DNA of 64,000 nucleotides from Hydractinia symbiolongicarpus (lineage: Eukaryota > Cnidaria > Hydrozoa > Anthoathecata > Hydractiniidae). The stretch is taken from assembly GCF_029227915.1 (NCBI RefSeq), contig NC_079875.1, positions 31,689,501 through 31,753,500 on the forward strand. The letters run 5' to 3'. The translations under genes and the position numbers were made by a program. Positions 22,690 to 38,800 of this stretch are shown one piece after another (the first letter of the stretch is position 1; each line of letters starts with the position of its first letter). The notes under the pieces are model-generated. The model was not told where the DNA came from. It did not search any database and saw only the letters and a program-made list of their open reading frames with translations.

Positions 22690-25600
22690 AACATTCATCT
22701 CTTTTAAGTGCCTCGCTTATCAACTTTACGGCTATAATATGTAGAACCTGAGACGAGGTTGTCGTCCCTAAAGTACATTATCCTATATCAATACGAAAAA
22801 TCGCAAATATATGAGACTAGTCACTTTGAAATGCCTCGTTTATCAATTCTACGGCCGAAATATATGCAACCTCAGACGAGGTTATTGACCCTAAATGACA
22901 ATTATCTTGTATCAATACGAAAAATCGCCAATACTTGACACTCGTCTCTTTTAAATGCCTTGTTTTTCAACTTTACGGCTAAAATATATAGAACCTGAGA
23001 CAAGGTTGTCGTCCTTAAAGTGCAATTATCTTGTATCAATACGAAAAATCGCAAATATGTAACACTCGTCTCCTTTAAATGCCTGGTTTAACAATTTTAC
23101 AGATAAAATATATAGAACCTGAGCCAAGGTTGTCGATCCTAAATGACAATTATCTTATATCAATACGAAAAATCGCAAATATGTATCAATCGTCACATTT
23201 AAATGCCTCGTTTATCAATTTTACGGCTAAAATATGTAGAACCTGAGACGATGTTGTTGACCCTAACTGCTAATTATCTTGTTTGAACACAAAAAATCGC
23301 AAATATATGAGACTAGTCACATTGAAATGCCTCGTTTATCAATTTTACGGCTATAATATATAGAACCTAGGACGAGGTTGTTTTCCCTAAACTACAATTA
23401 TCTTGTATCAATACGAAAAATCGCAAATATAAGAGACACTCGTCCATTTTAAAGGCCTCGTTTATCAATTTTACGGCTGAAATATATAGAACCTGGGTCG
23501 AGATTTTTGACCCTGAATGACAATTATCTTGTATCAATACGAAAAATCGCAAATATATGAGACTAGTCGCATTGAAATGCCTCGTTTATCAATTTTACGG
23601 CCGAAATATATACAATCTGAGACGAGGTTATTGCCCTAAATGACAATTATCCTGTATCATTACGAAAAATCACAAATACATGACACTCGTCTCTTTGAAA
23701 TGCCACGTATATCAATTCCACGGCTACGATATAAGACCGGAGACGAAGTTGTTGACCCTAAAGTACAATTATCATGTATCAATACAAAATGTCGGAAATA
23801 TATGAGACACTCATCTCTTTTAAATGACTCGTTTATAGAATTTACGGCTAAAATATATAGAACCTGAAACGAGGTTGTCGTCCCTAAATGACAATTATCT
23901 TTCAACAATTCGAAAAATCGCAAATATATCACACTCGTCTCTTTTAAATGCCTCGTTTATCAATTTTACGACTAAAATATATAGAACCTGAGACGAGGTT
24001 GTTGACCCTGAGTGACAATTATCTTGTATCAATACGAAAAATCGCTAATATGTAACACTCGTCTCCTTTAAATGCCTGGTTTATCAATTTTAAAGATAAA
24101 ATATATAGAACCCGAGCCAAGGTTGTCGTTCCTTAATGACAATTTTCTTGTCCCAATACGAAAAATTGCAAATATATAACGCTCGTCTCTTTTAAATGCC
24201 TCGTTTTACAATTTTACGTCTAAAATATATAGAACCTGAGACGAGGTTGTTGACCCTAAATGACAATTATCTTGCACCAATACGAAAAATCGCAAATATA
24301 TAACATTCATCTCTTTTAAATGCCTCGCTTGTCAACTTTATGGCTATAATATATAGAACCAGAGATGAGGTTGTCGTCCCTAAAGTGCAATTATCCTGTA
24401 TCAATACGGAAAATCGCAAATATATGAGACACTCGTCTCTTATAAATGCTTCGTATATCGATCTTACGGCTAAAGTAAAAAAACCTGAAACAAGGTTGTT
24501 GACCCTAAATGAATATTTTTTGCATCAATACAAAAAATCGCAAATATATAACATTCATCTCTTTTAAATGCCTCGCTTGTCAACTTTACGGCTATAATAT
24601 GTAGAACCTGAGACGAGGTTGTCGTCCCTAAAGTGCAATTATCTTGTATCAATACGAAAAATCGCAAATACGTAACACTCGTCTCCTTTAAATGCCTGGT
24701 TTATCAATTTTACAGATAAAATATATAGAACCTGAGCCAAGTTTGTCGATCCTAAATGACAATTATCTTGTATCAATACGAAAAATCGCAAATATGTATC
24801 AATCGTCTCTTTGAAATGCCTCGTTTATCAATTTTACGGCTAAAATATGTAGAACCTGAGACGATGTTATTGACCCTAACTGCTAATTATCTTGTATGAA
24901 CACGAAAAATCGCAAATATATGAGACTAGTCACATTGAAATGCCTCGTTTATCAATTTTACGGCTAAAATATATAGAGCCTCAGACGAGGTTGTTGACCC
25001 TAAATAACAATTATTTTGTATCAATACGAAAAATCGCAAATATATCACACTCATCACTTTGAAATGCCTCGTTTATCAATTTTACGGCTGAAATATATAG
25101 AACCTGAGACGAGCTTGTCGTCCCTAAACTACAATTATCCTGTATCAATACGAAAAATCGCAAATATAAGAGACACTCGTCAATTTTAAATGCTTTGTTT
25201 ATCAATTTTATGGCCAAAATATATAGAACCTCAGACGAGGTTGTTGACCTTAAATGACAATTATCTTGTATCAATACAAAAATCGCAAATATATCACACT
25301 CATCACTTTGAAATGCTTCGTTTATCAATTTTACGGCTGAAATATATAGAACCTGAGACAAGGTTGTCGTCCCTAAATTACAATTTTCTTGTATCAATAC
25401 AAAAAATCGCAAATATATAACGCTCGTCTCTTTTACATGCCTCGTTTATCAATTTTACGTCTAAAATATATAGAGCCTCAGACGAGGTTGTTGACCCTAA
25501 ATGACAATTATTTTGTATCAATACGAAGAATTGCAAATGCCTGAGACACTCGTCACTTTGAAATGCCTTGTTTATCAATTTTACGGCTGGAATGATTAGA

Positions 25601-28200
25601 ACCTGAGACGAGATTTTTGACCCTGAATGACAATTATCTTGTATCAATACGAAAAATCGCAAATATATAACACTCGTCTGTTTAAATGCCTCGTTTATAA
25701 ATTTTACGGCTATAATGTATAGAACCTGAGACAAGGTTGTCATCCCTAAATGACAATTTTCGTGTATCAATACGAAAAATTGCAAATGTATGAGACACTT
25801 GTCACTTTGAAATGCCTCGCTTATCAACTTTACGGCAATAATATATTGAACCTGAGACGAGGTTGCCGTCCCTAAAGTACAATTATCCTATATCAATACG
25901 AAAAATCGCAAATATATGAGACTAGTCACATTGAAATGCCTTGTTTATCAATTTTATGGCCAAAATATATAGAACCTCAGACGAGGTTGTTGACCCTAAA
26001 TGACAATTATCTTGTATCAATACAAAAATTGCAAATATATAACACTCGTCACTTTGAAATGCCTCGTTTATCAATTCTACGGCTGAAATATATAGAACCT
26101 GAGACAAGGTTGTCGTCCCTAATTTACAATTTTCTTGCATCAATACAAAAAATCGCAAATATATAACGCTCGTCTCTTTTACATGCCTCGTTTATCAATT
26201 TTACGTCTAAAATATATAGAGCCTCAGACGAGGTTGTTGACCCTAAATGACAATTACTTTGTATCAATACGAAGAATTGCAAATGCATGAGACACTCGTC
26301 ACTTTGAAATGCCTTCTTTATCAATTTTACGGCTGAAATATATAGAACCTGAGACAAGGTTGTCATCCCTAAATGACAATTTTCTTGTATCAATACGAAA
26401 AATTGCAAATGTATGAGACACTCGTCACTTTGAAATGCCTCGCTTATCAACTTTACGGATATAATATATTGAACCTGAGACGAGGTTGTCGTCCCTAAAG
26501 TACAATTATCTTGCATCAATACGAAAATTCGCAAATACATGGCACTCGTCACTTTGAATTGCCTCGTTTATCAATTCTACGGCCGAAATATATACAACCT
26601 GAGACGAGGTTATTGACCCTAAATGACAATTATCTTGTATCAATACGAAAAATCGCCAATACTTGACACTCGTCTCCTTTAAATGCCTGGTTTATCAATT
26701 TTTACAGATAAAATATATAGAACCTGAGCCAAGGTTGTCGTCCCTAAATGACAATTTTCTTGTATCAATACGAAAAATCGCAAATACATAAAACTCGTCT
26801 GTTTTAAATGCCTGGTTTATCAATTTTAGGGACAAAATATAAGAACCTGAAACGAAATAGTTGAGCCTAGTACAACTATCCTGCGTCAATTCGAAAAATT
26901 ACAAACATATGAGATACTGGTCAATTTTAAATGCCTCGTTTATCAATTTTACGACGAAAACATATAGAACCTGAGACAAGGTTGTCGACCCTAAATGACA
27001 ATTATCCTGTAACATTACGAAAAATCACAAATACATGACACTCGTCCCTTTGAAATGCCACGTTTATCAATTCCACGGCTAAGATATAAGACCGGGGACG
27101 ACGTTGTTGACCCTAAAGTACAATTATCATGTATCAATACAAAATGTCGGAAATATATGAGACACTCATCTCTTTTAAATGACTCGTTTATAGAATTCAC
27201 GGCTAAAATATATAGAACCTGAAACGAGGTTGTCGTCCCTAAATGACAATTATCTTGCAACAATACGAAAAATCGCAAATATATAACGCTCGTCTCTTTT
27301 AAATGCCTCGTTTATCAATTTTAAAGATAAAATATATAGAACCTGAGCCAAGGTTGTCGTTCCTTAATGACAATTTTCTTGTCCCAATACGAAAAATTGC
27401 AAATATATAACGCTCGTCTCTTTTAAATGCCTCGTTTTACAATTTTACGTCTAAAATATATAGAACCTGAGACGAGGTTGTTGACCCTAAATGACAATTA
27501 TCTTGCACCAATACGAAAAATCGCAAATATATAACACTCGTCTCTTTTAAAGGCCTCGTTTATCAATTTTACGGCTATAATATATAGAACGTCAGACGAG
27601 GTTGTTGACCCTAAACTACAATTATCTTGTATCAATACGAAAAATCGCAAATATACAACACTCGTCTCTTTTAAATGCCTCGTTTATCAATTTTAAAGAT
27701 AAAATATATAGAACCTGAGCCAAGGTTGTCGTTCCTTAATGACAATTTTCTTGTCCCAATACGAAAAATTGCAAATATATAACGCTCGTCTCTTTTAAAT
27801 GACTCGTTTATAGAATTTACGGCTAAAATATATAAAACCTGAAACGAGGTTGTCGTCCCTAAATGACAATTATCTTGCAACAATACGAAAAATCGCAAAT
27901 ATAGAACGCTCGTCTCTTTTAAATGCCTCGTTTATCAATTTTAAAGATAAAATATATAGAACCTGAGCCAAGGTTGTCGTTCCTTAATGACAATTTTCTT
28001 GTCCCAATACGAAAAATTGCAAATATATAACGCTCGTCTCTTTTAAATGCCTCGTTTATCAAATCTACGGCCGAAATATATACAACCTCAGACGAGGTTA
28101 TTGACCCTAAATGACAATTATCTTGTATCAATACGAAAAATCGCCAATACTTGACACTCGTCTCTTTTAAATGCCTTGTTTTTCAACTTTACGGCTAAAA
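22690..28200. repeat. Long satellite segment duplicated at 34,118-39,470
   Basis: The order of variant monomers at 22.7-28.2 kb is repeated at 34.1-39.4 kb. The offset is 11,428 bp up to about 23,900 and 11,271 bp after about 24,060. The change comes from a 157-bp deletion in the right copy near 35,330. The two copies share rare variants over more than 5 kb. A third, partial copy of the start lies at 39.4-40.5 kb and a fourth at 43.6-45.1 kb. Confidence 0.8.
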
Positions 28201-31200
28201 TATATAAAACCTGAAACGAGGTTGTCGTCCCTAAATGACAATTATCTTGCAACAATACGAAAAATCGCAAATATAGAACGCTCGTCTCTTTTAAATGCCT
28301 CGTTTATCAATTTTAAAGATAAAATATATAGAACCTGAGCCAAGGTTGTCGTTCCTTAATGACAATTTTCTTGTCCCAATACGAAAAATTGCAAATATAT
28401 AACGCTCGTCTCTTTTAAATGCCTCGTTTTACAATTTTACGTCTAAAATATATAGAACCTGAGACGAGGTTGTCGTCCCTAAATGACAATTTTCTTGTAT
28501 CAATACGGAAAATCGCAAATATATAACATTCATCTCTTTTAAGTGCCTCGCTTATCAACTTTACGGCTATAATATGTAGAACCTCAGACGAGGTTGTTGA
28601 CCCTAAATGACAATTATTTTGTATCAATACGAAGAATTGCAAATGCCTGAGACACTCGTCACTTTGAAATGCCTTGTTTATCAATTTTACGGCTGGAATG
28701 ATTAGAACCTGAGACGAGATTTTTGACCCTGAATGACAATTATCTTGTATCAATACGAAAAATCGCAAATATATAACACTCGTCTGTTTAAATGCCTCGT
28801 TTATAAATTTTACGGCTATAATGTATAGAACCTGAGACAAGGTTGTCATCCCTAAATGACAATTTTCGTGTATCAATACGAAAAATTGCAAATGTATGAG
28901 ACACTTGTCACTTTGAAATGCCTCGCTTATCAACTTTACGGCAATAATATATTGAACCTGAGACGAGGTTGCCGTCCCTAAAGTACAATTATCCTATATC
29001 AATACGAAAAATCGCAAATATATGAGACTAGTCACATTGAAATGCCTTGTTTATCAATTTTATGGCCAAAATATATAGAACCTCAGACGAGGTTGTTGAC
29101 CCTAAATGACAATTATCTTGTATCAATACAAAAATTGCAAATATATAACACTCGTCACTTTGAAATGCCTCGTTTATCAATTCTACGGCTGAAATATATA
29201 GAACCTGAGACAAGGTTGTCGTCCCTAATTTACAATTTTCTTGCATCAATACAAAAAATCGCAAATATATAACGCTCGTCTCTTTTACATGCCTCGTTTA
29301 TCAATTTTACGTCTAAAATATATAGAGCCTCAGACGAGGTTGTTGACCCTAAATGACAATTACTTTGTATCAATACGAAGAATTGCAAATCCATGAGACA
29401 CTCGTCACTTTGAAATGCCTTCTTTATCAATTTTACGGCTGAAATATATAGAACCTGAGACAAGGTTGTCATCCCTAAATGACAATTTTCTTGTATCAAT
29501 ACGAAAAATTGCAAATGTATGAGACACTCGTCACTTTGAAATGCCTCGCTTATCAACTTTACGGATATAATATATTGAACCTGAGACGAGGTTGTCGTCC
29601 CTAAAGTACAATTATCTTGCATCAATACGAAAATTCGCAAATACATGGCACTCGTCACTTTGAATTGCCTCGTTTATCAATTCTACGGCCGAAATATATA
29701 CAACCTGAGACGAGGTTATTGACCCTAAATGACAATTATCTTGTATCAATACGAAAAATCGCCAATACTTGACACTCGTCTCCTTTAAATGCCTGGTTTA
29801 TCAATTTTTACAGATAAAATATATAGAACCTGAGCCAAGGTTGTCGTCCCTAAATGACAATTTTCTTGTATCAATACGAAAAATCGCAAATACATAAAAC
29901 TCGTCTGTTTTAAATGCCTGGTTTATCAATTTTAGGGACAAAATATAAGAACCTGAAACGAAATAGTTGAGCCTAGTACAACTATCCTGCGTCAATTCGA
30001 AAAATTACAAACATATGAGATACTGGTCAATTTTAAATGCCTCGTTTATCAATTTTACGACGAAAACATATAGAACCTGAGACAAGGTTGTCGACCCTAA
30101 ATGACAATTATCCTGTAACATTACGAAAAATCACAAATACATGACACTCGTCCCTTTGAAATGCCACGTTTATCAATTCCACGGCTAAGATATAAGACCG
30201 GGGACGACGTTGTTGACCCTAAAGTACAATTATCATGTATCAATACAAAATGTCGGAAATATATGAGACACTCATCTCTTTTAAATGACTCGTTTATAGA
30301 ATTCACGGCTAAAATATATAGAACCTGAAACGAGGTTGTCGTCCCTAAATGACAATTATCTTGCAACAATACGAAAAATCGCAAATATATAACGCTCGTC
30401 TCTTTTAAATGCCTCGTTTATCAATTTTAAAGATAAAATATATAGAACCTGAGCCAAGGTTGTCGTTCCTTAATGACAATTTTCTTGTCCCAATACGAAA
30501 AATTGCAAATATATAACGCTCGTCTCTTTTAAATGCCTCGTTTATCAATTCTACGGCCGAAATATATACAACCTCAGACGAGGTTATTGACCCTAAATGA
30601 CAATTATCTTGTATCAATACGAAAAATCGCCAATACTTGACACTCGTCTCTTTTAAATGCCTTGTTTTTCAACTTTACGGCTAAAATATATAAAACCTGA
30701 AACGAGGTTGTCGTCCCTAAATGACAATTATCTTGCAACAATACGAAAAATCGCAAATATAGAACGCTCGTCTCTTTTAAATGCCTCGTTTATCAATTTT
30801 AAAGATAAAATATATAGAACCTGAGCCAAGGTTGTCGTTCCTTAATGACAATTTTCTTGTCCCAATACGAAAAATTGCAAATATATAACGCTCGTCTCTT
30901 TTAAATGCCTCGTTTTACAATTTTACGTCTAAAATATATAGAACCTGAGACGAGGTTGTCGTCCCTAAATGACAATTTTCTTGTATCAATACGGAAAATC
31001 GCAAATATATAACATTCATCTCTTTTAAGTGCCTCGCTTATCAACTTTACGGCTATAATATGTAGAACCTCAGACGAGGTTGTTGACCCTAAATGACAAT
31101 TATTTTGTATCAATACGAAGAATTGCAAATGCCTGAGACACTCGTCACTTTGAAATGCCTTGTTTATCAATTTTACGGCTGGAATGATTAGAACCTGAGA

Positions 31201-32890
31201 CGAGATTTTTGACCCTGAATGACAATTATCTTGTATCAATACGAAAAATCGCAAATATATAACACTCGTCTGTTTAAATGCCTCGTTTATAAATTTTACG
31301 GCTATAATGTATAGAACCTGAGACAAGGTTGTCATCCCTAAATGACAATTTTCGTGTATCAATACGAAAAATTGCAAATGTATGAGACACTTGTCACTTT
31401 GAAATGCCTCGCTTATCAACTTTACGGCAATAATATATTGAACCTGAGACGAGGTTGCCGTCCCTAAAGTACAATTATCCTATATCAATACGAAAAATCG
31501 CAAATATATGAGACTAGTCACATTGAAATGCCTTGTTTATCAATTTTATGGCCAAAATATATAGAACCTCAGACGAGGTTGTTGACCCTAAATGACAATT
31601 ATCTTGTATCAATACAAAAATTGCAAATATATAACACTCGTCACTTTGAAATGCCTCGTTTATCAATTCTACGGCTGAAATATATAGAACCTGAGACAAG
31701 GTTGTCGTCCCTAATTTACAATTTTCTTGCATCAATACAAAAAATCGCAAATATATAACGCTCGTCTCTTTTACATGCCTCGTTTATCAATTTTACGTCT
31801 AAAATATATAGAGCCTCAGACGAGGTTGTTGACCCTAAATGACAATTACTTTGTATCAATACGAAGAATTGCAAATCCATGAGACACTCGTCACTTTGAA
31901 ATGCCTTCTTTATCAATTTTACGGCTGAAATATATAGAACCTGAGACAAGGTTGTCATCCCTAAATGACAATTTTCTTGTATCAATACGAAAAATTGCAA
32001 ATGTATGAGACACTCGTCACTTTGAAATGCCTCGCTTATCAACTTTACGGATATAATATATTGAACCTGAGACGAGGTTGTCGTCCCTAAAGTACAATTA
32101 TCTTGCATCAATACGAAAATTCGCAAATATTTGGCACTCGTCACTTTGAATTGCCTCGTTTATCAATTCTACGGCCGAAATATATACAACCTGAGACGAG
32201 GTTATTGACCCTAAATGACAATTATCTTGTATCAATACGAAAAATCGCCAATACTTGACACTCGTCTCCTTTAAATGCCTGGTTTATCAATTTTTACAGA
32301 TAAAATATATAGAACCTGAGCCAAGGTTGTCGTCCCTAAATGACAATTTTCTTGTATCAATACGAAAAATCGCAAATACATAAAACTCGTCTGTTTTAAA
32401 TGCCTGGTTTATCAATTTTAGGGACAAAATATAAGAACCTGAAACGAAATAGTTGAGCCTAGTACAACTATCCTGCGTCAATTCGAAAAATTACAAACAT
32501 ATGAGATACTGGTCAATTTTAAATGCCTCGTTTATCAATTTTACGACGAAAACATATAGAACCTGAGACAAGGTTGTCGACCCTAAATGACAATTATCCT
32601 GTAACATTACGAAAAATCACAAATACATGACACTCGTCCCTTTGAAATGCCACGTTTATCAATTCCACGGCTAAGATATAAGACCGGGGACGACGTTGTT
32701 GACCCTAAAGTACAATTATCATGTATCAATACAAAATGTCGGAAATATATGAGACACTCATCTCTTTTAAATGACTCGTTTATAGAATTCACGGCTAAAA
32801 TATATAGAACCTGAAACGAGGTTGTCGTCCCTAAATGACAATTATCTTGCAACAATACGAAAAATCGCAAATATATAACGCTCGTCTCTT
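27919..32890. repeat. 2,486-bp tandem duplication
   Basis: Positions 27,919-30,404 and 30,405-32,890 are adjacent near-identical copies of 2,486 bp, close to 20 monomers. The preceding step of the same module (27,015 to 30,121) is 3,106 bp, longer by 620 bp, or exactly five monomers. Shared variants such as aaatccatgag (29,391 and 31,875, against aaatgcatgag at 26,281) show that these two copies are each other's closest relatives. Confidence 0.8.
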
Positions 32891-35800
32891 TTAAATGCCT
32901 CGTTTATCAATTTTAAAGATAAAATATATAGAACCTGAGCCAAGGTTGTCGTTCCTTAATGACAATTTTCTTGTCCCAATACGAAAAATTGCAAATATAT
33001 AACGCTCGTCTCTTTTAAATGCCTCGTTTTACAATTTTACGTCTAAAATATATAGAACCTGAGACGAGGTTGTTGACCCTAAATGACAATTATCTTGCAC
33101 CAATACGAAAAATCGCAAATATATAACACTCGTCTCTTTTAAAGGCCTCGTTTATCAATTTTACGGCTATAATATATAGAACGTCAGACGAGGTTGTTGA
33201 CCCTAAACTACAATTATCTTGTATCAATACGAAAAATCGCAAATATACAACACTCGTCTCTTTTAAATGCCTCGTTTATCAATTTTAAAGATAAAATATA
33301 TAGAACCTGAGCCAAGGTTGTCGTTCCTTAATGACAATTTTCTTGTCCCAATACGAAAAATTGCAAATATATAACGCTCGTCTCTTTTAAATGACTCGTT
33401 TATAGAATTTACGGCTAAAATATATAAAACCTGAAACGAGGTTGTCGTCCCTAAATGACAATTATCTTGCAACAATACGAAAAATCGCAAATATAGAACG
33501 CTCGTCTCTTTTAAATGCCTCGTTTATCAATTTTAAAGATAAAATATATAGAACCTGAGCCAAGGTTGTCGTTCCTTAATGACAATTTTCTTGTCCCAAT
33601 ACGAAAAATTGCAAATATATAACGCTCGTCTCTTTTAAATGCCTCGTTTATCAATTCTACGGCCGAAATATATACAACCTCAGACGAGGTTATTGACCCT
33701 AAATGACAATTATCTTGTATCAATACGAAAAATCGCCAATACTTGACACTCGTCTCTTTTAAATGCCTTGTTTTTCAACTTTACGGCTAAAATATATAAA
33801 ACCTGAAACGAGGTTGTCGTCCCTAAATGACAATTATCTTGCAACAATACGAAAAATCGCAAATATAGAACGCTCGTCTCTTTTAAATGCCTCGTTTATC
33901 AATTTTAAAGATAAAATATATAGAACCTGAGCCAAGGTTGTCGTTCCTTAATGACAATTTTCTTGTCCCAATACGAAAAATTGCAAATATATAACGCTCG
34001 TCTCTTTTAAATGCCTCGTTTTACAATTTTACGTCTAAAATATATAGAACCTGAGACGAGGTTGTCGTCCCTAAATGACAATTTTCTTGTATCAATACGG
34101 AAAATCGCAAATATATAACATTCATCTCTTTTAAGTGCCTCGCTTATCAACTTTACGGCTATAATATGTAGAACCTGAGACGAGGTTGTCGTCCCTAAAG
34201 TACAATTATCCTATATCAATACGAAAAATCGCAAATATATGAGACTAGTCACTTTGAAATGCCTCGTTTATCAATTCTACGGCCGAAATATATACAACCT
34301 CAGACGAGGTTATTGACCCTAAATGACAATTATCTTGTATCAATACGAAAAATCGCCAATACTTGACACTCGTCTCTTTTAAATGCCTTGTTTTTCAACT
34401 TTACGGCTAAAATATATAGAACCTGAGACAAGGTTGTCGTCCTTAAAGTGCAATTATCTTGTATCAATACGAAAAATCGCAAATATGTAACACTCGTCTC
34501 CTTTAAATGCCTGGTTTAACAATTTTACAGATAAAATATATAGAACCTGAGCCAAGGTTGTCGATCCTAAATGACAATTATCTTATATCAATACGAAAAA
34601 TCGCAAATATGTATCAATCGTCACATTTAAATGCCTCGTTTATCAATTTTACGGCTAAAATATGTAGAACCTGAGACGATGTTGTTGACCCTAACTGCTA
34701 ATTATCTTGTTTGAACACAAAAAATCGCAAATATATGAGACTAGTCACATTGAAATGCCTCGTTTATCAATTTTACGGCTATAATATATAGAACCTAGGA
34801 CGAGGTTGTTTTCCCTAAACTACAATTATCTTGTATCAATACGAAAAATCGCAAATATAAGAGACACTCGTCCATTTTAAAGGCCTCGTTTATCAATTTT
34901 ACGGTTGAAATATATAGAACCTGGGTCGAGATTTTTGACCCTGAATGACAATTATCTAGTATCAATACGAAAAATCGCAAATATATGAGACTAGTCGCAT
35001 TGAAATGCCTCGTTTATCAATTTTACGGCCGAAATATATACAATCTGAGACGAGGTTATTGCCCTAAATGACAATTATCCTGTATCATTACGAAAAATCA
35101 CAAATACATGACACTCGTCTCTTTGAAATGCCACGTATATCAATTCCACGGCTACGATATAAGACCGGAGACGAAGTTGTTGACCCTAAAGTACAATTAT
35201 CATGTATCAATACAAAATGTCGGAAATATATGAGACACTCATCTCTTTTAAATGACTCGTTTATAGAATTTACGGCTAAAATATATAGAACCTGAAACGA
35301 GGTTGTCGTCCCTAAATGACAATTATCTTTCGTCTCCTTTAAATGCCTGGTTTATCAATTTTAAAGATAAAATATATAGAACCCGAGCCAAGGTTGTCGT
35401 TCCTTAATGACAATTTTCTTGTCCCAATACGAAAAATTGCAAATATATAACGCTCGTCTCTTTTAAATGCCTCGTTTTACAATTTTACGTCTAAAATATA
35501 TAGAACCTGAGACGAGGTTGTTGACCCTAAATGACAATTATCTTGCACCAATACGAAAAATCGCAAATATATAACATTCATCTCTTTTAAATGCCTCGCT
35601 TGTCAACTTTATGGCTATAATATATAGAACCTGAGATGAGGTTGTCGTCCCTAAAGTGCAATTATCCTGTATCAATACGGAAAATCGCAAATATATGAGA
35701 CACTCGTCTCTTATAAATGCTTCGTATATCGATCTTACGGCTAAAGTAAAAAAACCTGAAACAAGGTTGTTGACCCTAAATGAATATTTTTTGCATCAAT

Positions 35801-38800
35801 ACAAAAAATCGCAAATATATAACATTCATCTCTTTTAAATGCCTCGCTTGTCAACTTTACGGCTATAATATGTAGAACCTGAGACGAGGTTGTCGTCCCT
35901 AAAGTGCAATTATCTTGTATCAATACGAAAAATCGCAAATACGTAACACTCGTCTCCTTTAAATGCCTGGTTTATCAATTTTACAGATAAAATATATAGA
36001 ACCTGAGCCAAGTTTGTCGATCCTAAATGACAATTATCTTGTATCAATACGAAAAATCGCAAATATGTATCAATCGTCTCTTTGAAATGCCTCGTTTATC
36101 AATTTTACGGCTAAAATATGTAGAACCTGAGACGATGTTATTGACCCTAACTGCTAATTATCTTGTATGAACACGAAAAATCGCAAATATATGAGACTAG
36201 TCACATTGAAATGCCTCGTTTATCAATTTTACGGCTAAAATATATAGAGCCTCAGACGAGGTTGTTGACCCTAAATAACAATTATTTTGTATCAATACGA
36301 AAAATCGCAAATATATCACACTCATCACTTTGAAATGCCTCGTTTATCAATTTTACGGCTGAAATATATAGAACCTGAGACGAGCTTGTCGTCCCTAAAC
36401 TACAATTATCCTGTATCAATACGAAAAATCGCAAATATAAGAGACACTCGTCAATTTTAAATGCTTTGTTTATCAATTTTATGGCCAAAATATATAGAAC
36501 CTCAGACGAGGTTGTTGACCTTAAATGACAATTATCTTGTATCAATACAAAAATCGCAAATATATCACACTCATCACTTTGAAATGCCTCGTTTATCAAT
36601 TTTACGGCTGAAATATATAGAACCTGAGACAAGGTTGTCGTCCCTAAATTACAATTTTCTTGTATCAATACAAAAAATCGCAAATATATAACGCTCGTCT
36701 CTTTTACATGCCTCGTTTATCAATTTTACGTCTAAAATATATAGAGCCTCAGACGAGGTTGTTGACCCTAAATGACAATTATTTTGTATCAATACGAAGA
36801 ATTGCAAATGCCTGAGACACTCGTCACTTTGAAATGCCTTGTTTATCAATTTTACGGCTGGAATGATTAGAACCTGAGACGAGATTTTTGACCCTGAATG
36901 ACAATTATCTTGTATCAATACGAAAAATCGCAAATATATAACACTCGTCTGTTTAAATGCCTCGTTTATAAATTTTACGGCTATAATGTATAGAACCTGA
37001 GACAAGGTTGTCATCCCTAAATGACAATTTTCGTGTATCAATACGAAAAATTGCAAATGTATGAGACACTTGTCACTTTGAAATGCCTCGCTTATCAACT
37101 TTACGGCAATAATATATTGAACCTGAGACGAGGTTGCCGTCCCTAAAGTACAATTATCCTATATCAATACGAAAAATCGCAAATATATGAGACTAGTCAC
37201 ATTGAAATGCCTTGTTTATCAATTTTATGGCCAAAATATATAGAACCTCAGACGAGGTTGTTGACCCTAAATGACAATTATCTTGTATCAATACAAAAAT
37301 TGCAAATATATAACACTCGTCACTTTGAAATGCCTCGTTTATCAATTCTACGGCTGAAATATATAGAACCTGAGACAAGGTTGTCGTCCCTAATTTACAA
37401 TTTTCTTGCATCAATACAAAAAATCGCAAATATATAACGCTCGTCTCTTTTACATGCCTCGTTTATCAATTTTACGTCTAAAATATATAGAGCCTCAGAC
37501 GAGGTTGTTGACCCTAAATGACAATTACTTTGTATCAATACGAAGAATTGCAAATGCATGAGACACTCGTCACTTTGAAATGCCTTCTTTATCAATTTTA
37601 CGGCTGAAATATATAGAACCTGAGACAAGGTTGTCATCCCTAAATGACAATTTTCTTGTATCAATACGAAAAATTGCAAATGTATGAGACACTCGTCACT
37701 TTGAAATGCCTCGCTTATCAACTTTACGGATATAATATATTGAACCTGAGACGAGGTTGTCGTCCCTAAAGTACAATTATCTTGCATCAATACGAAAATT
37801 CGCAAATACATGGCACTCGTCACTTTGAATTGCCTCGTTTATCAATTCTACGGCCGAAATATATACAACCTGAGACGAGGTTATTGACCCTAAATGACAA
37901 TTATCTTGTATCAATACGAAAAATCGCCAATACTTGACACTCGTCTCCTTTAAATGCCTGGTTTATCAATTTTTACAGATAAAATATATAGAACCTGAGC
38001 CAAGGTTGTCGTCCCTAAATGACAATTTTCTTGTATCAATAGGAAAAATCGCAAATACATAAAACTCGTCTGTTTTAAATGCCTGGTTTATCAATTTTAG
38101 GGACAAAATATAAGAACCTGAAACGAAATAGTTGAGCCTAGTACAACTATCCTGCGTCAATTCGAAAAATTACAAACATATGAGATACTGGTCAATTTTA
38201 AATGCCTCGTTTATCAATTTTACGACGAAAACATATAGAACCTGAGACAAGGTTGTCGACCCTAAATGACAATTATCTTGTATCAACACGAAAAATCACA
38301 AATACATGACACTCGTCCCTTTGAAATGCCACGTTTATCAATTCCACGGCTAAGATATAAGACCGGGGACGACGTTGTTGACCCTAAAGTACAATTATCA
38401 TGTATCAATACAAAATGTCGGAAATATATGAGACACTCATCTCTTTTAAATGACTCGTTTATAGAATTCACGGCTAAAATATATAGAACCTGAAACGAGG
38501 TTGTCGTCCCTAAATGACAATTATCTTGCAATAATACGAAAAATCGCAAATATATAACGCTCGTCTCTTTTAAATGCCTCGTTTATCAATTTTAAAGATA
38601 AAATATATAGAACCTGAGCCAAGGTTGTCGTTCCTTAATGACAATTTTCTTGTCCCAATACGAAAAATTGCAAATATATAACGCTCGTCTCTTTTAAATG
38701 CCTCGTTTTACAATTTTACGTCTAAAATATATAGAACCTGAGACGAGGTTGTTGACCCTAAATGACAATTATCTTGCACCAATACGAAAAATCGCAAATA

